Origin: Sclerotinia nivalis
Taxonomy: Eukaryota > Ascomycota > Leotiomycetes > Helotiales > Sclerotiniaceae
Reading direction: 5' to 3'
NCBI GenBank assembly: GCA_029531795.1
Contig: JAPEIS010000011.1
Coordinates: 1,736,001-1,800,000, forward strand
DNA length: 64,000 bases
A model generated the notes under the pieces. That model was not told where the DNA came from. It saw nothing but the letters and a program-made list of their open reading frames with translations, and did no database searches. Positions 26,401 to 38,830 of the stretch are shown piece after piece; the stretch's first letter is position 1, and every line of letters starts with the position of its first letter. The position numbers and the translations under genes were made by a program.

Positions 26401-26560
26401 CATTATTGGATTTCTTAATAAATAAAATAGACGAAACAAAAGCAAAGGAATTTAATCGAATGAATCCTTTTGTTAGGTTTTCCTTTAATTATTCTTACAA
26501 AGCTTTCAATTTGTTTCGAGATATTGAATATAGAGTTCTAAATAATAACTTAGCCCTATC
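23483..26560 (-). pseudogene. pol of element B: chromodomain, integrase, RNase H, RT
   Basis: On the minus strand the order is reverse transcriptase (about 26,560-25,760), RNase H (about 25,760-25,200), HHCC zinc region (25,012-24,725), integrase core, the late integrase frame 24,172-23,945 (EEFVKKIKSIIDYLKTKL) and a chromodomain-like stretch at 23,900-23,580 that is absent from A. All are interrupted by stops. The + strand frames near 24,589-24,865 and 25,751-25,945 are complements without meaning. Confidence 0.7.
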
Positions 26561-26566
26561 TTATAA

Positions 26567-28640
26567 TCAGATATCATAATCGTATAAACAGTATAAAGAT
26601 AGTTTGTTAATATTATATAGAGAAAATATATCGATCCATAATCGGAATTCAGTAAACAGGTCTTTTTTTTTTTTCAGGATTCGGTTTATCAAATCGATAC
26701 TAGTTTGAAATATTTTGTAGTTTCGATAAATATATATCGAATAAGTTTGGATTGAAATATTTGTTATATCTCTTTTCTTTAATACTTCAGAATAGGATAA
26801 TAGATAAACAGAACAGGTTTTGATAAAGATATCGAATAGGGTTCGAACATTCGATAATTGTATAGACATATTACAGAACTTCCAGTAGAACTTATTATCG
26901 AAGCGAAAATTATTGAATACGAATCCGATATAGGGATTGTACTTCTTTAACCAAATCAGCCCCAGGATAATCGGATAATAGATTAATTTAATAATATAGA
27001 TTTTCGATCTTTTTTTATAGTGATTATTGATTTGTAAATCGATTAGGATATAACGATCTATTCGGTTTTCAGATAGTATTTTTCCGTCGAATCTAATAAT
27101 TTCGAATAGAACAGATAATTTGTATATTAGGAGTTTGATAGTTTTAATTCAATTTCGATTTGCGAAAGTATATCCTTCGTATCTGCTATCTATTATAATG
27201 TAAATGGGATAGGATCGATCAGATATTGATAGAACAGTAACAAATAATATCATTAGATTTATTCGATTATTTGTTTCTTTAACGAAAGATAAATCTCGAA
27301 TTGTAATAACAAATAGGTGTAATATATATAGGGTTTTCGTCTGACAACGATTTATATCAAGCAAGCTCCGTTTCCTGAACTCGAAGAGTTAGAAAGGGAT
27401 AGATTGTATAGTAATATAGTATATAATTGAATCTAAATGAAGAACGGAATAAAGGATAGCGGAGCAAGATTGGTAAAGCTAATTCTAATTTGCACAAAAC
27501 GATTATCTGAGAATAGACAATCTTTTATATAGTGATTAGTAGATTTATAACAGAAATATTTCTTTTGTTTGTATTTATTAGTATATCTTTAGGAACTAAG
27601 ATCCATTGGATCTTCAACAAGTATAATCATAGCAAGAATAGTAGATCGGATAATAGTATTCAGGGACGGAATAGGAGTATAATTAACAGGATTCAAATTT
27701 TAAATCGTAATACAAAACAACGGGACGATTAGATTACGACCAGAGTCGGTCAATCCTATCAAATATAAACAGCGATTCTTCAATGTCTATACAAAAATAA
27801 CGAATGTATTGGTGCTATTTGTGAATAATTCAGTAATAACAATCTGGTTCTTTAGTTCACTCAACAAAATTTATTCTAATAGAATAATCAAGGTATTATT
27901 ATCATCGGCTATCCTGGTTTTCAATATTAGTTTTTGAAATTCAGTATAAAAGATATAGAACAATTGGTTTCTCTATTTCAGATTAATCAGGAGTTTTCGA
28001 ATCTCGGTTTGTTTGTTTTGGTTTCTATAAACTCTTTCTAGTATTTGTAATAAATCTTTATAATCGATAAATTTAACAAATTGCCTTTTGATATTATATA
28101 ATCGAATTTGCGTGATAATGGATCTAGTTAATCTTTCAATTATATAAATCAAACAGGAATGCGGGGAAGTAAAGCGATCGGAATTGGTATACATTTTATT
28201 CTGTATTTGATCGATAAATCGATTAAAATCGATTTTCGTTCTATCAAACGATATAGGGTTAGGTATTTTTTTACTCAATTAAAGTTTCAATAAAACAGAA
28301 ACAGCAATTGGGATTGTAACAAACATTAGAAGTAAAGGATCGATTAGATCAATGAAAATTGAAACAGATGGAATGACAAGGATGGGATGAAATTGAATTA
28401 AATAGATAATCAATCTATTGTTTTTCTCTTTTTATTGTATGAATATAGTTTTCTCGATTTGTAAATCGAAAGTAAACTTTTGAATTACAAATTGTAGATC
28501 GGTTATTTTTGCTTCTATTCTTATACTATAATCGTAAAAAGAAAAGAAATAATAATACTAGATCGTAATATCGCTGATTACAATAGTAACGAATTCTTCG
28601 GGGGAGCTGGATTAGCTAGATAAGTACAAATAGAATGATA
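26567..28640 (-). pseudogene. gag and protease of element B
   Basis: 28,278-27,973 is capsid (RFIDQIQNKMYTNSDRF). 27,364-27,149 holds the protease start (YIIIDSRYEGYTFA) with the IDS of an aspartic protease active site still visible, and 26,869-26,567 its continuation. Stops separate all pieces. Confidence 0.65.
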
Positions 28641-28679
28641 CTGTAAAAGTATCAGTACAGATAGATAAAAGCTATATAG

Positions 28680-28892
28680 TATCACAAAGACAACAAATAG
28701 AATAACAAGAATCATTTTTATTAATAAGATATAATTCGAAAAACTACATTTTTGTAAAAGGAATAGTTCTTTAAATACATTTATATATAGTGTTAACCCC
28801 GACCGGGGCTAACCTACACTTATCCGAGGTCCGACTCCTATAGATCGGAACCCGAGCGGTCTCCGTATACCATATACGGGGACCCCGTGACA
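28680..28892 (-). repeat. Right (5') LTR of B
   Basis: 213 bp, TATCACAAAGACAAC to GGGGACCCCGTGACA, followed by the duplicated AATTA. Confidence 0.92.
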
Positions 28893-29464
28893 AATTATCT
28901 GTTATATAAAAATGCGAAATTGCTTCAAAATATGTTCTATATGATCTACAATCCGATTACTTTTAAAGAATTCTCGTTTTTGTATTAAAGTTATATCTGA
29001 TGGGTAAGGTTTATTAAATTCAATACTTAGATACGGATTAAAGCTATAATTGGCAAAGAAGGGCGAACAATTAATTGTTTTAGAAATTATATTATTGGAT
29101 ACAAATTCGACTAAAGGTAGTTAATCCAATCAATCATTTTGATAGTAGTTAATAAAAGCTTGTAAATACTATTCTAGAATCGAATTAATATGTTTGATTT
29201 GATTATCTGTTTGAGAATGAAAAGTTGAAGAGTGCTTTAAAATAATTTCTAATCGCTTCAAGAGTTGTAATTAGAATTCTGATACGAATTATATTCCTCG
29301 ATCGGAAATGATATTGTTCGAAAGTTTATAAAGTATATAAATATAGTTGATAAAGGTATCGATTAGCTTTTTTGTTATTAGTATATATATATCGATGAAA
29401 TGTCTCATTTTGGTTAGTTTACAGATTACTATCAAAATATATTTATAGGTAGAATTATAACAAA
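28893..29464 (-). pseudogene. Integrase core of element C, middle piece
   Basis: This joins the left C piece at AATTA and matches 5,765-6,310 of element G, including the region encoding the second catalytic Asp of integrase. It ends in ACAAA, the target duplication of D. Confidence 0.75.
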
Positions 29465-29677
29465 TATTATGGAGGCAACAGACAGAATAACAGGAATTAC
29501 TTTTATTAATAAGATGTAGCTCGAAGAGTTATGTTTCTGTAGAAGGAATGGTTCCTTAAATATATTTATATGTAGTGTTAGCCCCGATCGGGGCTAATCT
29601 ATATTTATCCGAAATCCGATTCCTATAGATCGGAATCCGAGTGGTTTCTATATATTATATATAGGGATTCTGTAATA
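29465..29677 (-). repeat. Left (3') LTR of D
   Basis: 213 bp, TATTATGGAGGCAACAG to TAGGGATTCTGTAATA. It is more strongly mutated at the right end than its partner at 34,890-35,102. Confidence 0.9.
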
Positions 29678-32600
29678 ATATTCTTCTTTTTAGGGTTGAG
29701 CTCCGTTGAGATAATTAAAGGGATCAGATTTATCTGGATAACGATAATAATAATTATGGATCAGTTCTTGAATATTCTTCAAATATTTTGTAGACTTTTT
29801 GATAGGTATATTATAATCTATCTATTGGATAATATACTTCAGGTGGAAATTATTATAATTTCGATGTTTCTATCGGAAATCCAGGACTTCTTTTATATTG
29901 AATTGCTCAATGCTTTCAATTTCGATAAAAGGAAGAAGTGGGTTATATTGATTGGGGATAGGGTTATTATTAATGGGATATAATAGATTAATATAAAAGA
30001 TTAAATGATTCTTTATAAAGGTAAGGAACTTCAATTTATAAATATACAAATCTATAATCTTCAGGATTCAAAAGGAATCTAAGTTTTTTCAATCTAGTTT
30101 CTTTTGAGGATGAAGAATTCGGATATTCTTAGTATTAAGCTAGACTAGATCTTCAGATTGATATCGATGGGTAAACGAACAATAAAAATCGATATTCTTC
30201 GAATAACGGGCTTAATTAATAATCAATTTAGTTTTCAAATGATCAACGATCGATTTTATCTTTTTGACGAATTCCTTAGTATCCAGGATTCCAAAGCGAT
30301 TGGAAAGCGTAACGGGTTCGAAATCTATTTAGGGATGAAAACTGTAATTGGCAAAAAACGGCGATAAACAGAAGTTTTCGGATTAAATAGAATTAATCGA
30401 GAATTCAATGATTGGTAATTATTCGGATTAATCGTTTTGTAAATAGGATATATATAAATGAAGGTATTATTTGAATATTGTATTCGTTTTTTTTATTTGT
30501 TTATCGATTTCAAGATGATAAGTTATCAATAGTTTTGAAGTAATATTTAATTGTTTATAGATATACTTTCAGAAGTTAAAGATAAACTGAGTTTTATGAT
30601 CGGATATAATGATCTATGATAGACTGTGAAGCTTTTATATATACTTCAGAAATAAATAGGAGATTTCTTCGAAATTACAAGTTTCTTAACAAAACAGAAA
30701 ATACTTTATTTTGGTTAATCGATCGATTATAATAAATATTGTATTGTATCCAAAGTTTTTCGGAAGATAGATGATGAAATCGATTGAGATATCTTTTCAG
30801 ATTTGTTGTAAGATCGGGAGAGAGTATAAGATTCCTTTTTGTTTTTTATAATTCGGAATGGTTTGATAGTAATTATAACAATTGTATATCCAATAGAAAA
30901 TATAATTGTAATATCTAAATTAATAATAGTTTCGGGAAAACAATTCGAAGATACAGATACAATGCGGGTATCTAGTAATAAAGGAATCATAGATCATTTG
31001 AAGAAGCTTTGCTTTTAGAGGATTGTAATTAGAAATATAGAGTTTCTTATGATAATATAATAGATTATTATTTATAGTATATTCAGATAATATAATATAC
31101 AGATATTTAATAATATTCTTTTCTAAAGTCTTTAGAATCGATAATAGAAATAGATCAGACAAATAAACTTCAATGAATAAAGATTTCAGTTTTTCAAGGG
31201 ATTCCAATTGTATAGATTTAGGTTATTGAATAGGGATTGGGTTATTGGATATTATAAGTGATTCAGATTCATAGATAAATAATCCGGGTTCTTGAACAGA
31301 TAATTCGGGATTACAGATAAACGATAGAATATCGGTATAAGTTTGATTATAGATTGTAATTACAAAATAAACTTTCTTTTTTGAATTAATAATAAGAAAC
31401 AAATTTGTATTTAGATTTTCAATTTCTAGAATAATTTGATTTTGATGAAAAAGATGTTTATCCTTCTTTTTAGATAAATCCTTTGATCTTCTGATTAGAA
31501 TATTGAGTTTCGTTTTTTGCTTTTTGGAATAATATATAATCTTGAAATTGAAACGGAATAGAAATTCAGATTAACAAGTTTGATAATGGTTCAATAGCTT
31601 TATAATCATAAAGTACTTCAGATTTTTATAATCTGTAATAATCTTGATCGAAGAAGAGATACTTTCTAATTCGGATTGTTATTTTTCGAAATAATAGATA
31701 ATTATCAGTAATTCTTTATTATAAATCTTGTAATTATATTTCGCAATCGAATGCTTTTTAAAGAAATATATAATAAATCTCAGAATCCTATTATTATTGT
31801 ATTAAAAAAGGACTTCAGTAGATATATAATCTGATATATTCGTTTTTAGGATTATATCCTTTTTCTAATTGAAAGAAGCTAATATAGGTGCTATTGTAAA
31901 TACGGCTTTCAGATTCGAGAACGATTTTTTATAAATAGGATCTTATTAGAAGGCTATATTCTTCTTGATCAAGTTCATCATCGAACAAATGATCGAGGAG
32001 AAGTTATAAATAAAATATTAATAGAAATTGCTAAATCTTATAAATATTTGTATATTTATCAGATTCTTCAATGTTTTCCAATCAATTATTGTTTTAATCT
32101 TGGTTGAATCTATTCGGATCCCCTTTCGGTCTATAATTAGATTTAGGAATTTCGTTTCAGATTTCAGGAATTCATATTTCGATAGATTGATATACAATTC
32201 GGTTTTCCGTAAAGTATTTAATACTTTTTGTATATATTTTATATATTTAGAATAGATCTTATTGTAGATCAGAATATTATCTAAATAAATAGTATAGAAT
32301 ATATCTAGATATTCTTTTAGAGTATCATTGATAAATCGTTGGAATGTTGTTGGGGCTTTGGTTAGTCCGAACAGTATGATCAAGGTTTCGAATAGACCGA
32401 ATCGGGTACAGAATACAATTAGATATTCTTGTTCTTCCTTGATTTGGATATTGTTGAAAATCGAGATAATGTTTATTTTCGTAAAATACTTTATTCCTTT
32501 TAGATTATTCAAGGATTTTTTAGTTAAGGGTAATAGGTATCAATCTTTTACAGATAGATTATTCAATATATAATAGTTTATATAGAATCGAAGATCATTA

Positions 32601-32760
32601 TCGGGTTTCTTAACAAATAGAACAAACGAAACGGAAACAAAAGAGCTCGATCAGATGAATCCTTTTGCTAGGTTTTCCTTTAGTCATTCTTGCAAAACTT
32701 TCAATTTGTCCTGAAACATTGAATACAGGGCTTCAAACAATAGCTTAGTTCTATCTTGCA
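29678..32760 (-). pseudogene. pol of element D with readable RT
   Basis: The frame 32,512-32,018 is the best reverse transcriptase of family 1: 164 codons from the palm to the thumb, with FGLTKAPTTFQRFIND and the active-site box YLDNILIY. The second Asp of YxDD is Asn, which a G-to-A change explains, so it would be inactive even without stops. 31,207-30,920 is the HHCC zinc region of integrase. 29,774-30,133 covers the chromodomain region missing from A. + strand frames here are complements. Confidence 0.8.
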
Positions 32761-32779
32761 ATCGGATATTATAATCGTA

Positions 32780-34860
32780 TAAACAATATAGAGGTAATTT
32801 GTCAGTATTATATAAAGAAAATATATCGATCTATGATCAGAATTCAGTAAGCAGGTTTTTGAAAACAGAATCTTTTTTTTCTTTCAGAATTCGATCTATC
32901 AAATCGATATTAATTTGGAATATCTTGTAATCTCGATGAATATATATCGAACAAATTTGAATTGAAATATTTGCTATATCTCTTTTCTTTAATATTTCAG
33001 AATAGAACAATAGATAAGCAGAATGGGCTTTGATAAAAATATCGGATAGAATTCGGATATTCGATGATTGTATAAATGTATTACAGGACTTTTGATAGAA
33101 TTCGTTATCGAAGCGAAAAGTATTGGATACAAATCTGATATAGGGATTGTGCTTTTTTAGCTAAACCAACCCTAGAATAATCGGATAATAGGTTAATTCA
33201 ATGATATAGATTTTCGATCTTTTTTTATAATGATTATTGATTTGTAGATTGATTAGAATATAACAATCCATTTGGTTTTCAGATAGTATTTTTCTATCGA
33301 ATCTAATGATTTCGAACGGAATAGATAATTTGTATATTGAAAACTTGATAATTTCAATTCAACTTCGATTTGCAAAAGTATATCCTTTATATCCATTATC
33401 CATTATAATATAAGTAGAATAAAATCGATTAGATATTGATAGAACAATAATAGATAATATCATTAGATTTATTCGATTACTTGTTTCTTCAGTAAAAGAT
33501 AAGCTTCGAATTGCAGCAACAAATAGATGTAGTATATACAGAGTTTTCGTTTGATAATGATTTATACTAAACAGATTCTGTTTCCCGAATTTGGAGAACC
33601 AGGAAGGGATAGATTGTATAATGATATAATATATAGTTGAATTTGAACGAAGAACAGAATAAAGAATAGCAGAGCAAGATTGATAAAGCTAGTTCTAATT
33701 TATATAAAACAATTATCTGGGAATGGACAATCCTTTATACAATGATCAACAAATCTATAACAGAAATATTCTCCTTATTTGCATCTATTAATATATCTTT
33801 GAGAACTAAGATCCATTGGATCTCCAATAGGTATAATTGTAATAGAAACAATAAATCGGATAATAATATTCGGAAATGGAACAAGGATACAGTTAACAGA
33901 ATTCAGATTTTGAATTGTAGTACAGAACGACAGGACAATTGGATTACAACCAAAACTGGTCGGTTCTATCAAATATAAACAACGATTCTCCAATATCTAT
34001 ACGAAAGTAGTAAATACATCGATACTATTTATAGATAACTCAACGATAACAATCTGGTTCTTTAATTCATTCGATAAAGCTTATTCTAACAGGATAATCA
34101 GAATACTATTATTGTCGACCATCCCGGCTTTTAACATTAGTCTCTAGAATTCAGTATAAAAGATATAAAACAATTGATTCCTTTGTTTCAGATTAATTAA
34201 GAGTTTTCAGGTTTCGATCCATTTGTTTTGATTTCTATAAGCTTTTTCCAGTATTTACAATAGATCCTTATAATCGGTAAATTTAACAAATTGCCCTTTG
34301 ATATTATATAATCGAATTTGTATAATAACAAGTCCAATTAATCTTCCAATTATATAAATCAAGCGGGAATACAAGGAAATAAAACAATCGGAATTGGTAT
34401 ATATTTTATTCTATATTTGATCAACAAATCGATCAAGATCGATTTTCATTTTATCAAATAATACAGGATCAGATATCTTCTCACTCAATTGAAACTTCAA
34501 TAGAACAGAAGCGGCAATCAAGGTCGTAATAGACATTAAGAACAAAAGATCAATTAAATCAATAGAAGTTGAAACAAATGAAGCGATAAAGACAGAATGA
34601 AATTGAATTAAATAAACAATCAATTCATCGTTCTTCTCCTTCTATTATATGAATATAGTTTTCTCGATTTGTAAATCAAGAATAAACTTTTGAATTACAG
34701 ATTGCAAATCGGTTATTTCTGTTTTTACTTTTATACTATAATTGTAAAAGGAAATAAGATAATAATACTAGATCGTAATATCGCTAATTATAGTAGTAAC
34801 AAATTCTTTAGGGGAACCAGATTGATTAGGCAAGTACGGACAAGATAATATTGTAGAAAT
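32780..34860 (-). pseudogene. gag and protease of element D
   Basis: 34,623-34,411 is capsid, 33,993-33,775 leads up to the zinc knuckle, and about 33,450-32,790 is the protease region. It aligns with 21,191-23,214 of A throughout. Stops break each part. Confidence 0.65.
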
Positions 34861-34889
34861 ATCGATACAGATAAATAGAAACTATATAA

Positions 34890-35102
34890 TATCACAAAGA
34901 CAATAAACAGAATAATAGAAATCACTTTTATTAATAAGATATAGCTCGAAGAATTACGTTTTTACAAAAGGAACGATTCCTTAAATACATTTATGTATAG
35001 CGTTAGCCCCGACCGGGGCTAGCCTACATTTATCCGAGGTCCGACTCCTATGGGTCGGAACCCGAGCGGTCTCCGTATACCATATACGGGGACCCTGTGA
35101 CA
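34890..35102 (-). repeat. Right (5') LTR of D
   Basis: 213 bp, TATCACAAAGACAATAAAC to GGGGACCCTGTGACA, followed by duplicated ACAAA. Confidence 0.92.
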
Positions 35103-35240
35103 ACAAATATAATCTGGAAATAACGTAATATAATCGATTGAGATATCAGATTATATACGAAAAAGAACAAACAGCAATTTCAAAAATCCGGGAGGCGTCG
35201 ATTTAGACGATTTGGTGCAAATACAAAGTTCGCAGGTTTT

Positions 35241-35495
35241 TGTGACGATGGTCTTAATTCAAGGCATGATAGAATGAATCAATTAATCTATACTAGAGAA
35301 TAACAAACTACCGTACCAAATACAATAGAGTTGAGCCTTTTATGGTCCCCTCGGAGGGGACCAAAGCCCTAAGCGAATACAGAATGAAACAAATGAAATA
35401 ATAACCTGAGGCATTTTGGTCCCTTCGGAGGGGACCAAAAGCCGAAAGAATGGCCTAAGGCATTTATGGCATAATAGAATAACAGGATCGTCACA
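35241..35495. mobile_element. Solo-LTR-like insert with two hairpins
   Basis: A 255-bp unit with inverted ends TGTGACGAT/ATCGTCACA and a 5-bp duplication GTTTT (35,236-35,240 and 35,496-35,500) interrupts element C. It contains two near-identical hairpins (stem TGGTCCCC with GGGGACCA, at about 35,343 and 35,417) and repeats of CCTAAGGCATTTATGGC type. It codes for nothing. The 5-bp duplication and TG...CA ends favour a solo LTR of another retrotransposon; a small non-autonomous element is the alternative. Its composition is visibly less AT-rich than its surroundings. Confidence 0.8.
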
Positions 35496-38400
35496 GTTTT
35501 TATATAGAATACGATTTCCAAATATATATTAAACTATTAATATATACGAAAAACAAAATCGATTGTTTTAGTTTGATTAAGATGATCAATAAGATTAGAA
35601 GAATGAATCCGATAGATAATTTGGAGTTTGAATTTATCGTTTGATGGAATTCAAAGTTTATCCCGATAGTAAATTCTATTATTTTGGATTGAATAATCCT
35701 GTATAACAATCTGAAAAGTTTTACAATACTTTTTTGATTATTTAGTTATCAATAGATTGTTAAGAGTAAAGATAAATTAATCTACAATATCGGATCTAAT
35801 ATATACTGCATCGATTAAAGTATCAATTGGTTAATTGTAGAATAGTATTATTATCTTCATTAATACCAAATTGATATATCCAATCAAATCCTTATAAAGA
35901 TCAGTATGAAAACGATTCTGAGAAAGGATAATGCGTTTTCGATTCTTTAAATATTCATCGTTTGGATCAAAACGATACAATCGATCTTTATATTTTCTAC
36001 TAAACATATCTAATCGAATAGTTTTGTTTCTCGATCGATAGATTATACGGAAATTATATTGAAATAGAAATTCGGATTATTATATTTACCATTGATTGAG
36101 GGTTTTTGTAGTTATAAAATACTCGAGGTTCTTATAATCAATGAGAATCTCGAACTCCTTTTATAAATCTTGGAGTTCCGGATATTATTCTTTTATTGTT
36201 TTGATAATAACAAATAGTTCCTTATTGTAGATCTCATAATTGTATTTTGTTGTTATGTATTTAGATAAAAAATAAGCAATTGGATGTGAGATATTATCGT
36301 TATTATATTGCAAAAGAACTCCTTTTAAGGTTTAATTGGAAGTATTGGTTTCCAAAACAGTTTTCTGTCTGTAATTGAAATATATCAAAACCGGTGTTGT
36401 TGTAAAAGCCCTTTTTAAAGCATCAAAAGTCTTTATATAATCTGTAATCCATTTCTATGTAATATTTTTCTGCAAAAGATTATTAAAAGAACAACAAATC
36501 TTTGAAAAATCTTTTATAAAATATTGATAAAAGTTGACGAAATTAAGAAATCATTGTAAATCCTTTATATATAAAAGCAACTTTCAAGATGTAATAGTTG
36601 TGATCTTTTCTTGATCTATTTTGATACCTTTGATTATAATAATAAGATCCAGATACTTTGTTTTTGTAATTTCGAATTCGTATTTGTTAATATTAATTTA
36701 TAATCCAGTATCCATTAGCTTTTGAATTATTTAATGAATATACTTCTTATATTTTATAGGATTATCGAAGTAGATTAAAATATCATTGAAATATATAATA
36801 TAATACTTATCCAATTTGTTGAAAAGTATATGATTAATATAATATTGGAACAATGTAGGCGTATTGCAAAGACCAAAAGGTATAATTAGAGATTCAAAAA
36901 AATCAAAACGAATGATAAATATAGTTTTCCATTTATTTTCTTTAACGATTCACAATTTGTTGAATGCTGCAATGATATCAAACTTGGTATAAATTTTTGT
37001 ATTGCAAAAAGCATCCAGTGTTTCGCGAACAATAGATAATGGATAACAATTCTTTATAGTAACGTTATTGAATCCTTAATAATCTTAATAGATACAGACC
37101 CCCTCTTTAAATTTGGTAACTAATAGTAAAGGAGAAATACACTGCAATTTCGATTCCTGAATGAATTTTTTAAAGAGATTATTATCGAGTTATTTGTGTA
37201 TTATTATTAACTCTATTGGCGATAGAAAACGGTTTTTGAAGTAAGGTAGCTTTTTACTAGATATCAATTCAATCTTATAGTTCTAAACTCGGTGAGATAA
37301 TAGTTTATCGGTATAATATGGAAAAAAGGCGAAAAGTTTATCTTATAATTATATAGAGAGTCTTTATTATATTTGATCGTTATTAAGGGAAGGTTTGCTG
37401 GTTAAAAATTTATCGATATCAGTTTCAGAGATTTTTTGTAAATGGAGTGGTTTATAACAATTGTATATAAAATCATAAAATTGTAATAGAGTTTTAAAAA
37501 GTATCTCTACTATATTACTTTGCTCTTATAAAATCGATCGAAAATCCTTTTCTGTAAATGTCGGAAACAATATAGTCTATTGCAGATAATCTTATTTAAT
37601 AATTTTCTATATAGTATTTAATTCATTTTATATCAATTGGATAACCCGAATATTATCTTGTTGGTAAAACGAAACAAAGTTAGAAGTTTGTAATCAATGA
37701 ATATCATCTATATTTGGATTTGTATTCTTATAAACAAATATAAAGAATTCCTTAACAAAAAGTAAAGGCAAATGGTTTTTTGGATTATAAACAAAACAAT
37801 ATCGATTTGTAATTTTCAAAATCGACTTTGAATATAGACAATTGAGAATTATCTATATTTGATTATTTGTTTCTTTATAATACTTTATTCGATAATGATT
37901 TATATTAAATATCAAATCTTGTTGAAATTCGAGGTTAATAGAAAAATCGTTAGATTATAATATATAATTTTTATCTAGTATTTCTTTGATAAAAGGTTTT
38001 TTATAAAAAGCTTCTTTAGAAGTAGAAAATGTTTAAATAAATAAAGAATCGGTATTGTTCTTTAAACAATCCTTGATATAGGGAAAACGATATTTATAAT
38101 CTGTATATTTAGTTTTTATATCAAAATCAATAAAGAATTTATTTAAAGATTCGATAGTATCAATAATCTATTGTAAAATAACTTTTGTTAGATCCTTTTG
38201 ATCCTTAACCAGAAATAGGATCGTTGGTGTACTAATTAGTTTTGAATTATAATATACCGAACAATTGAAAATACAATAGTTTGAAAAGAATATTAAATTC
38301 ATTTTTGTTTAATTGATAGTAAGATTATAACATTATAATTATAATAAATTAAAGATTAATAATATTTTTGATGAAAACTAAATGATATAAAAAAACCAAT

Positions 38401-38617
38401 ACTTATAATAATCCTTTATAACAATTTTCATTCCAAAATATTCTGTAATTTTATCAGTGATTTTTCTATCAACAAATCGAAATTCGTAAGGAAAAGGTAA
38501 GAATTATATTTTGATATTATATTTGAGAACAAAAAAACAATCAATGAAGGTTTTCTTGGAATATTTATTATCAATGAAATTTGTAATAGTAAAAGAGTTT
38601 TTATATACAAGGAATAT
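35496..38617 (-). pseudogene. Integrase start, RNase H, RT and protease region of C
   Basis: The sequence parallels 6,470-9,570 of element G. On the minus strand it holds the integrase N-terminal part (to about 36,050), RNase H (about 36,060-36,440), reverse transcriptase (about 36,440-37,270) and the upstream pol region. No frame exceeds about 70 codons. It ends abruptly at 38,617 within the protease/gag side. Confidence 0.7.
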
Positions 38618-38830
38618 TGTCACGGGGTCCCCGTATATGGTATACGGAGACCGCTCGGGTTCCGACCCGTAGGAGTCGGACCTCGGATAAGTGTAGGCTA
38701 GCCCCGGTCGGGGCTAGCGCTACACATAAATGTGTTTAAGGAACCGTTCCTTCTATAGAAACGTAGCTCTTCGAGCTACGTCTTATCAATAAAAGTGATT
38801 TCTGTTATCCTGTCTGCTGCCTCCGTGATA
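38618..38830 (+). repeat. Inverted family-1 solo LTR at a junction
   Basis: 213 bp in the + orientation, TGTCACGGGGTCCCC to GCCTCCGTGATA, opposite to all other family-1 LTRs here. The left flank (AATAT) is element C and the right flank (CGATT) is the inside of a family-1 element, with no matching duplication. It is one of the least mutated LTR copies in the window. Confidence 0.85.

Larger units (their letters stand above)
17986..28892 (-). mobile_element. Element B: family-1 Ty3/Gypsy, hosting A in its LTR
   Basis: B inserted into C with target duplication AATTA (17,981-17,985 and 28,893-28,897). Its left LTR is split: 17,986-18,183 and 23,468-23,482, with element A between. Its right LTR is 28,680-28,892. 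The internal DNA, 23,483-28,679, carries on the minus strand gag, protease, reverse transcriptase, RNase H, integrase and a chromodomain. Without A and one TSD copy, B is about 5.6 kb. It is heavily mutated, with stops throughout. Confidence 0.9.
29465..35102 (-). mobile_element. Element D: complete-length family-1 Ty3/Gypsy
   Basis: D has LTRs at 29,465-29,677 and 34,890-35,102 and a target duplication ACAAA at 29,460-29,464 and 35,103-35,107. At 5,638 bp it is the best full-length family-1 copy, with gag, zinc knuckle region, protease, RT, RNase H, integrase and chromodomain region in order on the minus strand. It is inserted in the integrase region of C. Stops occur throughout. Confidence 0.92.
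16991..38617 (-). mobile_element. Element C: chromodomain Ty3/Gypsy, three times interrupted
   Basis: C lies on the minus strand. Its 3' LTR is 16,991-17,153, and its internal DNA is 17,154-17,985, 28,893-29,464, 35,103-35,240 and 35,496-38,617. Removing B, D and the small LTR insert with one copy of each TSD rebuilds a continuous sequence that follows element G closely. It is cut off at 38,617 within the gag/protease region, so its 5' LTR and gag are missing. It sits in element F with GATAT on the left; the right duplicate is lost. It is older than A, B and D. Confidence 0.85.

Noticed and set aside
35343..35437. Hairpins as transcription terminators
   Set aside because: Factor-independent terminators of this type are bacterial; here the hairpins lie inside a small LTR-like insert.
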